In this document: piece after piece, positions 1 through 6,994 of the stretch | Position numbering within the stretch: the stretch's first letter is position 1 | Layout of the letters: each line of letters begins with the position of its first letter | Source: Bacteroidales bacterium | GTDB lineage: Bacteria > Bacteroidota > Bacteroidia > Bacteroidales > F082 | Assembly: GCA_017539045.1 (NCBI GenBank) | Contig: JAFYHS010000012.1 | Coordinates: 173,124-222,702 of the forward strand | Reading direction: 5' to 3' | DNA length: 49,579 bases | Notes under the pieces: model-generated | Databases searched by the model: none | The model's input: the letters and a program-made list of their open reading frames with translations, nothing else | Told to the model about the DNA's origin: nothing | Program-made: the position numbers and the translations under genes

Positions 1-11
1 TAGTGAGAGGA

Positions 12-243
12 GGGCTATCGCCCGACCGAGGCGTGTCGGAGACACGCTACATCGCCATAGAGAGTCCGATGTGGCGTGCCTTCAGCACGCGATGTGGATG
101 ATGTCAGTCCTAGACCCCACACTCATGTGGGGGAGTGACAGACTGTCGCTGGTCGACGGCGTGTTGGAGACACGCTACTGTGGATGATGTCCTAGACCCC
201 ACACTGCATGTGGGGTAAATGGAATAACGTGCCTCAGGCACGT
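12..243. repeat. Cluster of short palindromes (extragenic palindromic repeats)
   Basis: Most of this 244-nt non-coding stretch is made of perfect or near-perfect hairpins: 31-47 (7-bp stem GCGTGTC, loop GGA), 74-90 (GCGTGC, loop CTTCA), 115-132 (CCCCACA, loop CTCA), 159-175 (GCGTGTT, one G-T pair, loop GGA), 197-215 (CCCCACA, loop CTGCA) and 227-243 (ACGTGCC, loop TCA), plus a weaker GGGC/GCCC stem at 12-23. The unit hairpin - GTGGATGATGTC - CTAGACCCCACACT hairpin occurs twice (about 74-132 and 159-215). No ORF or tRNA is visible. The last hairpin lies just past the stop codon of the minus-strand gene at 245 and may act in its 3' end, although it has no T-tract. Resembles REP-type elements; the family is not identified. 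Confidence 0.75.
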
Positions 244-244
244 C

Positions 245-1546
245 TTACTGAACCATCAGCTTCACCGTCTGTCCCCAGCCTCCATCATGCTTGATGCGCA
301 GCAGGTAAAACCCCTTAATAATGTCGTGTAGCGTCAGCTCATACTGTTGCGTTCCCTCACCAAAAGCGGCCACTTCACGTTGCAGCAACTGCCCTTGCAG
401 CGAAAACAGCTCAAATTGCACTTGGCCTTGCGCAGGGTTGAAAAAGTGTACTACGGCATTGTCTCTGGTTGGATTAGGCGCCACCGTGGCATAAAGACTC
501 TGCACCTCGTGGTCTTCCACGCCGAGATGCACATCCACTGCGATCTTCATCGTCACGGGGAGGTGGTCTGAGCCATCGAAGAGCGCCTCAGCGACCTCGG
601 CAGGCACAGCTGAATTGTATCCTTGGTTCACACTCATATTGAAGTGATGTCCGTCGTTGCCCACGGCATGATAGGAGTCTCGCACATAGCGCATGTGATT
701 GTAGCTAAAGGCAATCTCGTCTGCCATCAGGATGAAGTCAAAACGGTCGTCGAGGCCGCCTGGAGAGAAGCATTCGTCGGAGTAACTCCGTGTCGACTGG
801 GTGTGGAATGGGGCAAACAAGCTGTTGTTGTTCCATTCTCCCACACCGCCCAAGGTGGCTACAGGGTCGATGAAGCAGACCTCTGGGTTGCTGTAGGTCT
901 GGGTGAGCAATCGGTAGCCGCTCTCGCTGGCGCCATACATGTTGAAGTCGCCCATAATCAAGGCGTTGTCATGGGGATAATGCTGGTTGAGATAGTCCAA
1001 GGCCACCTGCATCAAGGCGCGGCGCGAGGCCTCGTAGCCTTGTCCCGCCTTGGGGTGGGCCACAATGCAAATGAGTTTGATGGTGTCGCCCGCGGCCAAA
1101 CTCGGGGTCTTCAGGTAAAGCTCATAGAAATCGGTGTCGCGCGGATTGGTACGCAGAGCGATGTGCTTGCTCAACCCCAATTTGCGTGAATCAAAGAAGA
1201 TGTGGTTGATGATGTCCTCTCCCGCGTAATTGATGATGTTGTCGGACTGCCAATAGTCAGCTCCATTAATGTTCAGGTTGTGGCGCAAAAAAGCATTTTG
1301 TAGCTGTTGCGTGGCGCCAAACTCGCATACGGTGAAGATGTCGGGCTTCACATAGTCGACGAGGGTGCGGATGCATTCGTCCTTGCGCTGCGTGTTGTTG
1401 TTGGTCTCGTAGCAGTCGGCAAAACCACTGTTGTAGTTACCGTAATACAAAAGGTTGTATTGCATCACGGTGAGTGTGTCCTGCGCGCTGACGGACAGGA
1501 AACCCAGCAGTAGGCCAAAGAGTATAAGGATAGGCTTGTTACGCAT
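245..1546 (-). CDS. Secreted endonuclease/exonuclease/phosphatase-fold protein with T9SS sorting domain
   Basis: A 433-residue protein with a signal peptide (residues 1-21, ending VSA-Q). The catalytic core carries the family's metal and phosphate motifs in order: QYNLLYYGN near the N-terminus, CEFG, MGDFNMYG, DRFDFILM and the terminal GSDHLP, so the active site looks complete. Members of this fold hydrolyse phosphodiester or phosphomonoester bonds; the substrate here (nucleic acid, nucleotide or lipid) cannot be told. The last 90 or so residues form a type A T9SS C-terminal domain (APNPTRDNAVV, then LFSLQGQLL and GFYLLRIK), so the protein should cross the outer membrane by type IX secretion and be released or surface-attached. 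It is transcribed alone, divergently from the lipoprotein pair at 1628, and is followed by a palindrome cluster. Confidence 0.88.
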   Translation of the reverse strand: MRNKPILILFGLLLGFLSVSAQDTLTVMQYNLLYYGNYNSGFADCYETNNNTQRKDECIRTLVDYVKPDIFTVCEFGATQQLQNAFLRHNLNINGADYWQSDNIINYAGEDIINHIFFDSRKLGLSKHIALRTNPRDTDFYELYLKTPSLAAGDTIKLICIVAHPKAGQGYEASRRALMQVALDYLNQHYPHDNALIMGDFNMYGASESGYRLLTQTYSNPEVCFIDPVATLGGVGEWNNNSLFAPFHTQSTRSYSDECFSPGGLDDRFDFILMADEIAFSYNHMRYVRDSYHAVGNDGHHFNMSVNQGYNSAVPAEVAEALFDGSDHLPVTMKIAVDVHLGVEDHEVQSLYATVAPNPTRDNAVVHFFNPAQGQVQFELFSLQGQLLQREVAAFGEGTQQYELTLHDIIKGFYLLRIKHDGGWGQTVKLMVQ

Positions 1547-1566
1547 GGAATAAGATAAATATGCAG

Positions 1567-1574
1567 CAAAAGTA
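1567..1574 (-). promoter_or_regulatory. Bacteroidota -7 box for the 245-1546 gene
   Basis: On the minus strand the sequence reads TACTTTTG, matching TAnnTTTG, about 20 nt before the start codon at 1546. No clear -33 TTTG is visible at the expected distance. It lies back to back with the plus-strand promoter at 1579-1612. Confidence 0.5.
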
Positions 1575-1578
1575 GAAA

Positions 1579-1612
1579 TTTTGGCGCGATATTTGAATAT
1601 ATTCTATTTTTG
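1579..1612 (+). promoter_or_regulatory. Bacteroidota promoter for the lipoprotein pair
   Basis: TTTTG at 1579-1583, a 21-nt spacer, then TATTTTTG at 1605-1612, 15 nt before the ATG at 1628. This matches the -33/-7 pattern of the primary sigma factor of Bacteroidota. An upstream in-frame start at 1610 would lie inside the -7 box and is therefore unlikely. Confidence 0.6.
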
Positions 1613-1627
1613 CAAAGCGATTTAGTT

Positions 1628-2131
1628 ATGAAAAACAAGATTCAAATGGGTATGTTGGCCTTGATGGCCATGGTGTTTGTGACGATGAGTGGGTGTCGCA
1701 AGCATGAAGACAATAACTGGGTGCCTTTTCTCGGCCATTGGGGTTGTGAGCAATATATCAGTTGTCGCACCGACAGCACGACGGGTCATGAGCAATGGGA
1801 CACGCTTCAGTTTGAGGCATGCACCGGTGGCGAGTATGAGCTCTTTTTCTACAACACGGGCAAAGGCTTGCTGAAACTCAACAACAGCCCGGCATTCATC
1901 AAGGAGTTCACCTGTAACTATAAGTATGATTCCCTCAATCATGTTCTTGAGGTGGAGGGCGCTGCTTGGCTTTATGCCATCTACGGCAGCCTGACCTCGA
2001 TGGAAAACCATGCGGAATTCCTTATCGAGTCGCTCACCGACAGCACATTGGTGGCTTCGTGGACCAATATGGTCTCTGAGCCACAGCCTTTCTTTGAACG
2101 GTTTTTCCTGAGAAGGATAGAAGATGAATAA
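1628..2131 (+). CDS. Lipoprotein with lipocalin-like start (unknown function)
   Basis: 167 residues counted from the ATG at 1628, chosen because it follows a good promoter box and gives a clean lipoprotein signal (MKNK, hydrophobic run, lipobox VTMSGC). After the lipid-anchored Cys the mature part begins FLGHWGCEQYI, a GxW-type opening also seen in the next gene (FVGTWGVEKI) and reminiscent of lipocalin-like domains of Bacteroidota. The rest is a predicted beta-rich small domain ending RFFLRRIEDE. The stop overlaps the next gene's start region by 8 nt, so the two are very likely co-translated. No specific function is recognised; a ligand-binding or sensing role at the envelope is conceivable but unsupported. 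Confidence 0.75.
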   Translation: MKNKIQMGMLALMAMVFVTMSGCRKHEDNNWVPFLGHWGCEQYISCRTDSTTGHEQWDTLQFEACTGGEYELFFYNTGKGLLKLNNSPAFIKEFTCNYKYDSLNHVLEVEGAAWLYAIYGSLTSMENHAEFLIESLTDSTLVASWTNMVSEPQPFFERFFLRRIEDE

Positions 2132-2726
2132 TATGAAAAAGATTACCATTGTTATGTTGCTGGCTTTCGTAGCCACACTTTTTTCTTCTTGCAGCAAAGA
2201 AGACTACAAGAGTTTCGTTGGCACATGGGGTGTCGAAAAAATTGAGTATTTCAATATAGATTTTGCGGGCAACCCTATTGCCTCCTCGTTGGAGTCCTAC
2301 ACCTATGATCCCAACGACACCAACAACGGTATCCATTTGGTTTTCAAGGAAGACAAAACCGGTGAGATGCGCGATAGTGACATCGATTCTCTTGGCGTTG
2401 GGTATGATATGGAGACGGAGACTTTTGACCACTATATTCCGTGTCCCGATACCGTATTGGTATCCAGGTTCACGTATTCCTACGACAAGGACGAATCGAC
2501 GCTTTACATGACGATAAGATACACCTATCCCTACGATTACAAGCGCGTTTACGAGATGAAAATCAGCGATTTGACCGACAATTCTTTCGTCTATGAGAAC
2601 GCATACGGACTTGACATTACGGAGCGTGCCTATCTGAAACGTATCAGTGATACACCCACCAAGTCAGCAAGCAAACCATCAACCAAGCGTCCGCATAAGC
2701 CTGGTTCGTTCCTGGGTGGTAGATAA
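2124..2726 (+). CDS. Lipoprotein, lipocalin-like, paralog-like partner of the preceding gene
   Basis: 200 residues from ATG 2124 (MNNMKK), or 197 from ATG 2133; both keep the lipoprotein signal with lipobox LFSSC. The mature protein starts KEDYKSFVGTWGVEKIEYFN, the GxW opening of lipocalin-like domains, followed by alternating beta-type segments and a basic, low-complexity Ser/Pro/Lys tail (residues about 175-200). Length and order of elements parallel the upstream lipoprotein, which suggests an old tandem duplication with strong divergence. It overlaps the upstream stop codon by 8 nt and ends just before a strong bidirectional terminator. Function unknown. Confidence 0.75.
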   Translation: MNNMKKITIVMLLAFVATLFSSCSKEDYKSFVGTWGVEKIEYFNIDFAGNPIASSLESYTYDPNDTNNGIHLVFKEDKTGEMRDSDIDSLGVGYDMETETFDHYIPCPDTVLVSRFTYSYDKDESTLYMTIRYTYPYDYKRVYEMKISDLTDNSFVYENAYGLDITERAYLKRISDTPTKSASKPSTKRPHKPGSFLGGR

Positions 2727-2730
2727 AAAA

Positions 2731-2760
2731 ATCGGGCTGAAACTCAGCCCGATTTTTTTA
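2731..2760. terminator. Bidirectional intrinsic terminator
   Basis: A perfect 10-bp stem (ATCGGGCTGA 2731-2740 with TCAGCCCGAT 2744-2753, loop AAC) with an A-run before and a T-run after, between two convergent genes (stops at 2726 and 2758). Confidence 0.9.
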
Positions 2761-3963
2761 TTCGACAAATAGCATCAATCCTTTCAGATACGCTCCTTCG
2801 GGGTGGAAGATGTTGATGGGATGGTCGGCAGGTTGCGAGAGCTGGTCGACGATCCTCACATTGCGTTTGGCCTCGATGGCGGCTGCGGTGACGATGCTCT
2901 GGAAGGTGGCCTTGTCGACCGCCTGCGAGCAGCTGAAAGTGAACAGCAGTCCGCCCTTGGCGATGCGTTTGATGGCCTCCGCATTGATGAATTTGTAGCC
3001 GCCTAGTCCACGGTGGCGGTCATGGTGCCGTTTGGCAAACGCTGGCGGGTCGAGGATGATGAGGTCGAAGGCGCCTTCACGCATCTCGGTCACGTATTCT
3101 TTCATATCGGCCACATAACAGGGGTTCTCCTCAATGGAATAGCCATTCAGCTTAAGGTTGGCCTCGGCGGCGGCGATGGCTTTCTTGGAGGCGTCGACGG
3201 TGATGGCTCTGCGGGCACCGCCTTTCAGCGCCGTGACGGAGAAGCCCCCTGTATAGCCGAAGGCGTTGAGCACGGTCTTGCCCTCTGCAAAACGTCGCAC
3301 CAGTTCGCGGTTCTCGCGCTGGTCGAGGAAGAATCCCGTCTTTTGACCTTCCTCCCAGTTGGGAAGGAAACGGCTGTCGTTTTCCAAGATCACTTCGTCC
3401 AGTCGCTCGCCGAAAAGGTAGCCGTCTTCTACGACGACGTCCTCCTTGCCCATGCGTTGCATGGCATCGGCGCTCTTGTTGTAGATGGCCTGTAGCTCAA
3501 GCTCGGGTATGAGTTTAAGGGCACGGACGATCTCCTTTAGATGGAGTGCCATGCCTTCGGTCTGGGCTTGCACCACGGCGGTGTGGCCGTAGATGTCGAC
3601 GATAAGGCCTGCCAGCCTATCGCCTTCGGAGTGGACGAGGCGATAGCAGTTGGTATGGGGTTGGTTAGTAAGACGCATGATACGGCGCACCTCGTAAGTT
3701 TGCTTGAGACGTTCGAGGAAGAACCATTCGTCGATCTTTCGGTTGTCGAAACAGAGCATCTTAACGGCGATGCTCTCCGACTCGCAGAAGCCGGTACCGA
3801 GGATGTTGCCGTCGTAGTCGGTGACGGTGACGGTGTCGCCAGCCTGTAGGCCTTCGGCAGCGTCGTGGATGGCACCCGAGAACACCCAGGGATGGAAGCG
3901 CTTGATGGCCTCTTCCTTGCCGGGATTGAGCCGGATGACGGGGTAGAGCGGAGTTTGTTCCAT
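2758..3963 (-). CDS. Class I SAM-dependent rRNA methyltransferase, RlmI-like (PUA + methyltransferase)
   Basis: 401 residues from the ATG at 3963. The frame is open further upstream, but the -7 box at 3982-3989 fits this start, and the protein then begins MEQTPLYPVIRLNPGKEE as in the family. Residues about 5-80 form a PUA RNA-binding domain (RFHPWVFSGAI, GTGFCESESIAVKML). The methyltransferase domain follows, with the SAM-binding loop NAFGYTGGFSV and the catalytic LDPPAF motif, then FTFSCSQAV. E. coli RlmI makes 5-methylcytosine at C1962 of 23S rRNA and is of similar length (396 aa); the exact target here is inferred. The gene is divergent from ade. Confidence 0.85.
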   Translation of the reverse strand: MEQTPLYPVIRLNPGKEEAIKRFHPWVFSGAIHDAAEGLQAGDTVTVTDYDGNILGTGFCESESIAVKMLCFDNRKIDEWFFLERLKQTYEVRRIMRLTNQPHTNCYRLVHSEGDRLAGLIVDIYGHTAVVQAQTEGMALHLKEIVRALKLIPELELQAIYNKSADAMQRMGKEDVVVEDGYLFGERLDEVILENDSRFLPNWEEGQKTGFFLDQRENRELVRRFAEGKTVLNAFGYTGGFSVTALKGGARRAITVDASKKAIAAAEANLKLNGYSIEENPCYVADMKEYVTEMREGAFDLIILDPPAFAKRHHDRHRGLGGYKFINAEAIKRIAKGGLLFTFSCSQAVDKATFQSIVTAAAIEAKRNVRIVDQLSQPADHPINIFHPEGAYLKGLMLFVE

Positions 3964-3981
3964 TACAAATTGATTTTGATG

Positions 3982-3989
3982 CAAAGATA
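3982..3989 (-). promoter_or_regulatory. -7 box for the rRNA methyltransferase gene
   Basis: The minus strand reads TATCTTTG, 18 nt before the start at 3963. It supports the shorter start over the longer open frame, which would begin upstream of this promoter. Confidence 0.55.
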
Positions 3990-4023
3990 GGTTTTTTCTT
4001 TTTACAATATGAAACCGATTCTG

Positions 4024-4031
4024 TAACTTTG
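4024..4031 (+). promoter_or_regulatory. -7 box for ade
   Basis: TAACTTTG followed by C, 22 nt before the ATG at 4054. Divergent from the box at 3982-3989, 34 nt apart. No convincing -33 element. Confidence 0.5.
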
Positions 4032-4053
4032 CGCCAAAATTGAACAAGCTTTC

Positions 4054-5703
4054 ATGGATAACAGCTTCACTATAGGGGGTCAGATCGTCGACCTCGTCAA
4101 CTCAAGGATTTTCTCGGGCGTTGTCATCGTTGAAAATGGCAGAATCACCAAGATCGAACAGCAACCCGTAGGCAACACGCAATATATCATGCCGGGCTTT
4201 ATCGATGCCCATGTGCATGTGGAGAGTTCCATGTTGGTACCTTCCGAATTTGCGCGTTTGGCGGTCAGCCACGGCACGGTGGCCACCGTTAGCGACCCAC
4301 ACGAAATCGCCAACGTTCTCGGCAAGGACGGTGTGCGCTATATGATCGAAAACGGCAAGAAGGTGCCGTTCAAGTTCTTCTTTGGCGCCCCGAGTTGTGT
4401 GCCTGCCACGGCCTTTGAGACCTCTGGGTTTACCCTCAACGCCGATGACATTGAGGAACTGATGGCTTCGCCCGACATCTATTACCTCTCGGAGGTGATG
4501 AATTACCCTGGCGTCATCAATGAAGACCCCGAGATGATGCGTAAGATTGCCGCAGCCAAGAGATACCACAAGCCTATCGACGGCCATGCACCTGCGGTGA
4601 CCGGCAACGATCTCCAGAAATATGTGGGGGCAGGCATCTCCACCGATCACGAATGCTTCACCATGGCGGGTGCTTTGGAGAAGATCAGCCTCGGCATGAA
4701 GATCCTCATCCGCGAAGGTAGTGCCGCCAAGAATTTTGAAGCTTTGATCCCACTGATGGCCACCCATCCCGACAAATTGATGTTCTGCTCCGACGACAAA
4801 CACCCTGATGAGCTCGACGACGGTCATATCGACGTGCTTGTGCGTCGAGCCATCGAGTTGGGCTATGACGTGATGGACGTCTTGAAAGCCGCCTCGCTCA
4901 ATGCTGTGCAGCATTACCATCTGCCTGTAGGCATGCTGCAGGAGGGCGATGCCGCCGACTTCATTGTTGTTGATGATCTGCGCCGCCCCGTGGCCCGTCA
5001 GACCTATGTCAACGGTGTGCTGGTGGCTGAAAACGGCAAGGCCAACTTCAAGCACGAGGAGACTGCAACGCCCAACATCTTCGAACGCCCCTATCTCTAT
5101 GAGCAAGACCTCTTTGTTCCCGACGAAGGCAAGCGGATCAAGGTCATCGAGTGCCTCGACGGCCAGCTGATCACAAAGTGTGCCGTCGCCGACCCCAAGG
5201 TGGTTAACGGTGGCATTGTCAGCGATGTGGAACACGACATCCTGAAGATGGTGGTCGTCAACCGTTACCAACCTTACACCCCCGCTGTGGCTTTCGTCAA
5301 GGGCTTTGGGCTGAAACGTGGTGCATTGGCATCAAGTGTGGCCCACGACAGTCACAACCTCGTGGCGGTAGGTGTCACGGATAGGGACATCCTTCATGCC
5401 GTCAACTTGCTTATCGAACACACTGGTGGCGTGACGGCTTATTGCAGCACGGAGATGGTGGCGGTGCCCTTGCCTGTGGCTGGACTGATGAGCAACGAAG
5501 ACGGCTATGAGGTGGCCCAGGCTTACCGCAACGCCGATGCTTTGGCCAAACGTCTTGGCTCGCCACTCTTCGCGCCTTTTATGACCTTGGCGTTCATGGC
5601 CCTGCTCGTCATCCCTGAACTCAAACTCAGCGACCAAGGACTGTTCGACGTCAAAAAGTTTGCATTCACCTCGCTTTACGAAGAAGAGGTTGATAATGCA
5701 TAA
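4054..5703 (+). CDS. ade: Adenine deaminase
   Basis: 549 residues, full length for bacterial Ade, a metal-dependent amidohydrolase that converts adenine to hypoxanthine plus ammonia (EC 3.5.4.2) in purine salvage, in the cytosol. Metal-site motifs are visible: GFIDAHVHVESS (residues about 50-60), GTVATVSDPHEIANV, DGHAPAVTG, STDHECF and CSDDKHPDE. The C-terminal part has the family's KGFGLKRGALASSVAHDSHN and the final MALLVIPELKLSDQGLFD segment. It has its own promoter box and no co-directional partner; the convergent rodA gene starts its stop codon only 19 nt downstream with no terminator hairpin between. Confidence 0.95.
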   Translation: MDNSFTIGGQIVDLVNSRIFSGVVIVENGRITKIEQQPVGNTQYIMPGFIDAHVHVESSMLVPSEFARLAVSHGTVATVSDPHEIANVLGKDGVRYMIENGKKVPFKFFFGAPSCVPATAFETSGFTLNADDIEELMASPDIYYLSEVMNYPGVINEDPEMMRKIAAAKRYHKPIDGHAPAVTGNDLQKYVGAGISTDHECFTMAGALEKISLGMKILIREGSAAKNFEALIPLMATHPDKLMFCSDDKHPDELDDGHIDVLVRRAIELGYDVMDVLKAASLNAVQHYHLPVGMLQEGDAADFIVVDDLRRPVARQTYVNGVLVAENGKANFKHEETATPNIFERPYLYEQDLFVPDEGKRIKVIECLDGQLITKCAVADPKVVNGGIVSDVEHDILKMVVVNRYQPYTPAVAFVKGFGLKRGALASSVAHDSHNLVAVGVTDRDILHAVNLLIEHTGGVTAYCSTEMVAVPLPVAGLMSNEDGYEVAQAYRNADALAKRLGSPLFAPFMTLAFMALLVIPELKLSDQGLFDVKKFAFTSLYEEEVDNA

Positions 5704-5722
5704 AAAGTATGATGATAAGGAA

Positions 5723-6994
5723 TTAAAGGATCTTCAGGCGGTTGGCATCCTGTTTCACGAAGATGGCCAGCATCATGGTGAAGGCCAGCATGCTTGATCC
5801 ACCATAGCTTAAGAATGGCAAGGGGATGCCGATGACGGGCAATAATCCTATGGCCATGCCGATATTGATGGTGAAATGCACAAAGAAGATACCGGCAATA
5901 CAGTATCCATAAACACGACTGAAGGTAGATCGTTGTCGCTCCGAGAGCAAGATAATCCTAATGAGGAGAGAGACATACAAGAGGACGACCACGGCGGTGC
6001 CTAGGAATCCGCCTTCTTCACCGACGGTGCAGAAGATAAAGTCGGTGTGTTGTTCAGGCACGAAATCGTATTTGGTTTGCGTGCCTTGCAGGAAGCCCTT
6101 TCCAGCGAAGCCTCCCGAGCCGATGGCGATCTTGGATTGATGCACGTTGTAGCCCACACCTTTGGGGTCGTCGAGTTGTCCGAGCAGGACCAAGATACGG
6201 TTGCGTTGGTGCTCTTGCAGCACCTTGTTGAAGGCATAGTCAACGGAGAACACGAAAACGAACATCACGGCGAAGACGGCAAGCATCTTCATAATGCCTT
6301 TCTTTTTCGTGATGAGATAATAGGTCAGCGTCAAGACCAGGAGGGCGCCTAGGATGATATACATGACCTTTTGGCTCCAAAGGAGGGTGAACACAAAGAG
6401 GAGTATGGCGACGACACCGGCCACCATCACCCAACCTGTTCCAGGGAAGCCTTCACGATACAACACGAAGATGAAAGAGACGAACACGATGGCTGAACCC
6501 GTGTCGTTTTGAAGCAGCACCAGCGCCATGGGTATGAGCACCAGGATGGCTGAAACGATTTGGTCCTTACGCTTTTGCAGGTCTACGTCCAATCGGTCGA
6601 GGTAGCCCGCCAAGGCCAAGGCTGTGGCCATCTTGGCGAACTCCGAAGGCTGGAATTTGATGCCGGCGCCGAGGTCGATCCACGAGGTGGCGCCTTTGGT
6701 GGCTTTGCCGTATACCAATACCGCGAATAGTGAGAATAGCACCGCGACGTAGATCCACATGGAGAAGGCGTTGAAGAACTTGGCATCGATAAGAAGGATG
6801 ATAAAGCCAATGAGGAGGGAGGCACCAATCCAGATGAGTTGTTTGCCATACACCTGCGACAGGTCGAAGATGCTGGGGTGCATCTCATCGTATTTGGCCG
6901 AGAAGATGCTGAACCAGCCGATGATCACCAAGGCCAGATACAGAAAGACCGTCAGCCAGTCGATTTTCCCTATGATGCTGTTTCTTTCGTTCAT
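5723..6994 (-). CDS. rodA: Rod shape-determining protein RodA (SEDS peptidoglycan glycosyltransferase)
   Basis: 423 residues with about ten hydrophobic membrane segments, from IDWLTVFLYLALVIIGWFSIF near the N-terminus to the last helix before FVKQDANRLKIL. Family landmarks include GIKFQPSEFAKMA, the periplasmic loop with GYNVHQSKIAIGSGG and GKGFLQGTQTKYDFVPEQHTDFIF, and GIPLPFLSYGGSS near the end. SEDS proteins polymerise lipid II glycan strands with a partner class B PBP during elongation. The start codon overlaps the stop of mrdA by 4 nt (ATGA), as expected for the RodA-PBP2 pair. Confidence 0.95.
   Translation of the reverse strand: MNERNSIIGKIDWLTVFLYLALVIIGWFSIFSAKYDEMHPSIFDLSQVYGKQLIWIGASLLIGFIILLIDAKFFNAFSMWIYVAVLFSLFAVLVYGKATKGATSWIDLGAGIKFQPSEFAKMATALALAGYLDRLDVDLQKRKDQIVSAILVLIPMALVLLQNDTGSAIVFVSFIFVLYREGFPGTGWVMVAGVVAILLFVFTLLWSQKVMYIILGALLVLTLTYYLITKKKGIMKMLAVFAVMFVFVFSVDYAFNKVLQEHQRNRILVLLGQLDDPKGVGYNVHQSKIAIGSGGFAGKGFLQGTQTKYDFVPEQHTDFIFCTVGEEGGFLGTAVVVLLYVSLLIRIILLSERQRSTFSRVYGYCIAGIFFVHFTINIGMAIGLLPVIGIPLPFLSYGGSSMLAFTMMLAIFVKQDANRLKIL

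Noticed and set aside
12-243. CRISPR array
   Set aside because: Hairpin units are of two kinds, unevenly spaced, with the spacer between them conserved rather than unique; no cas genes.
2731-2760. Riboswitch-like structure
   Set aside because: A simple perfect stem with T-run between convergent stops; it is an intrinsic terminator.
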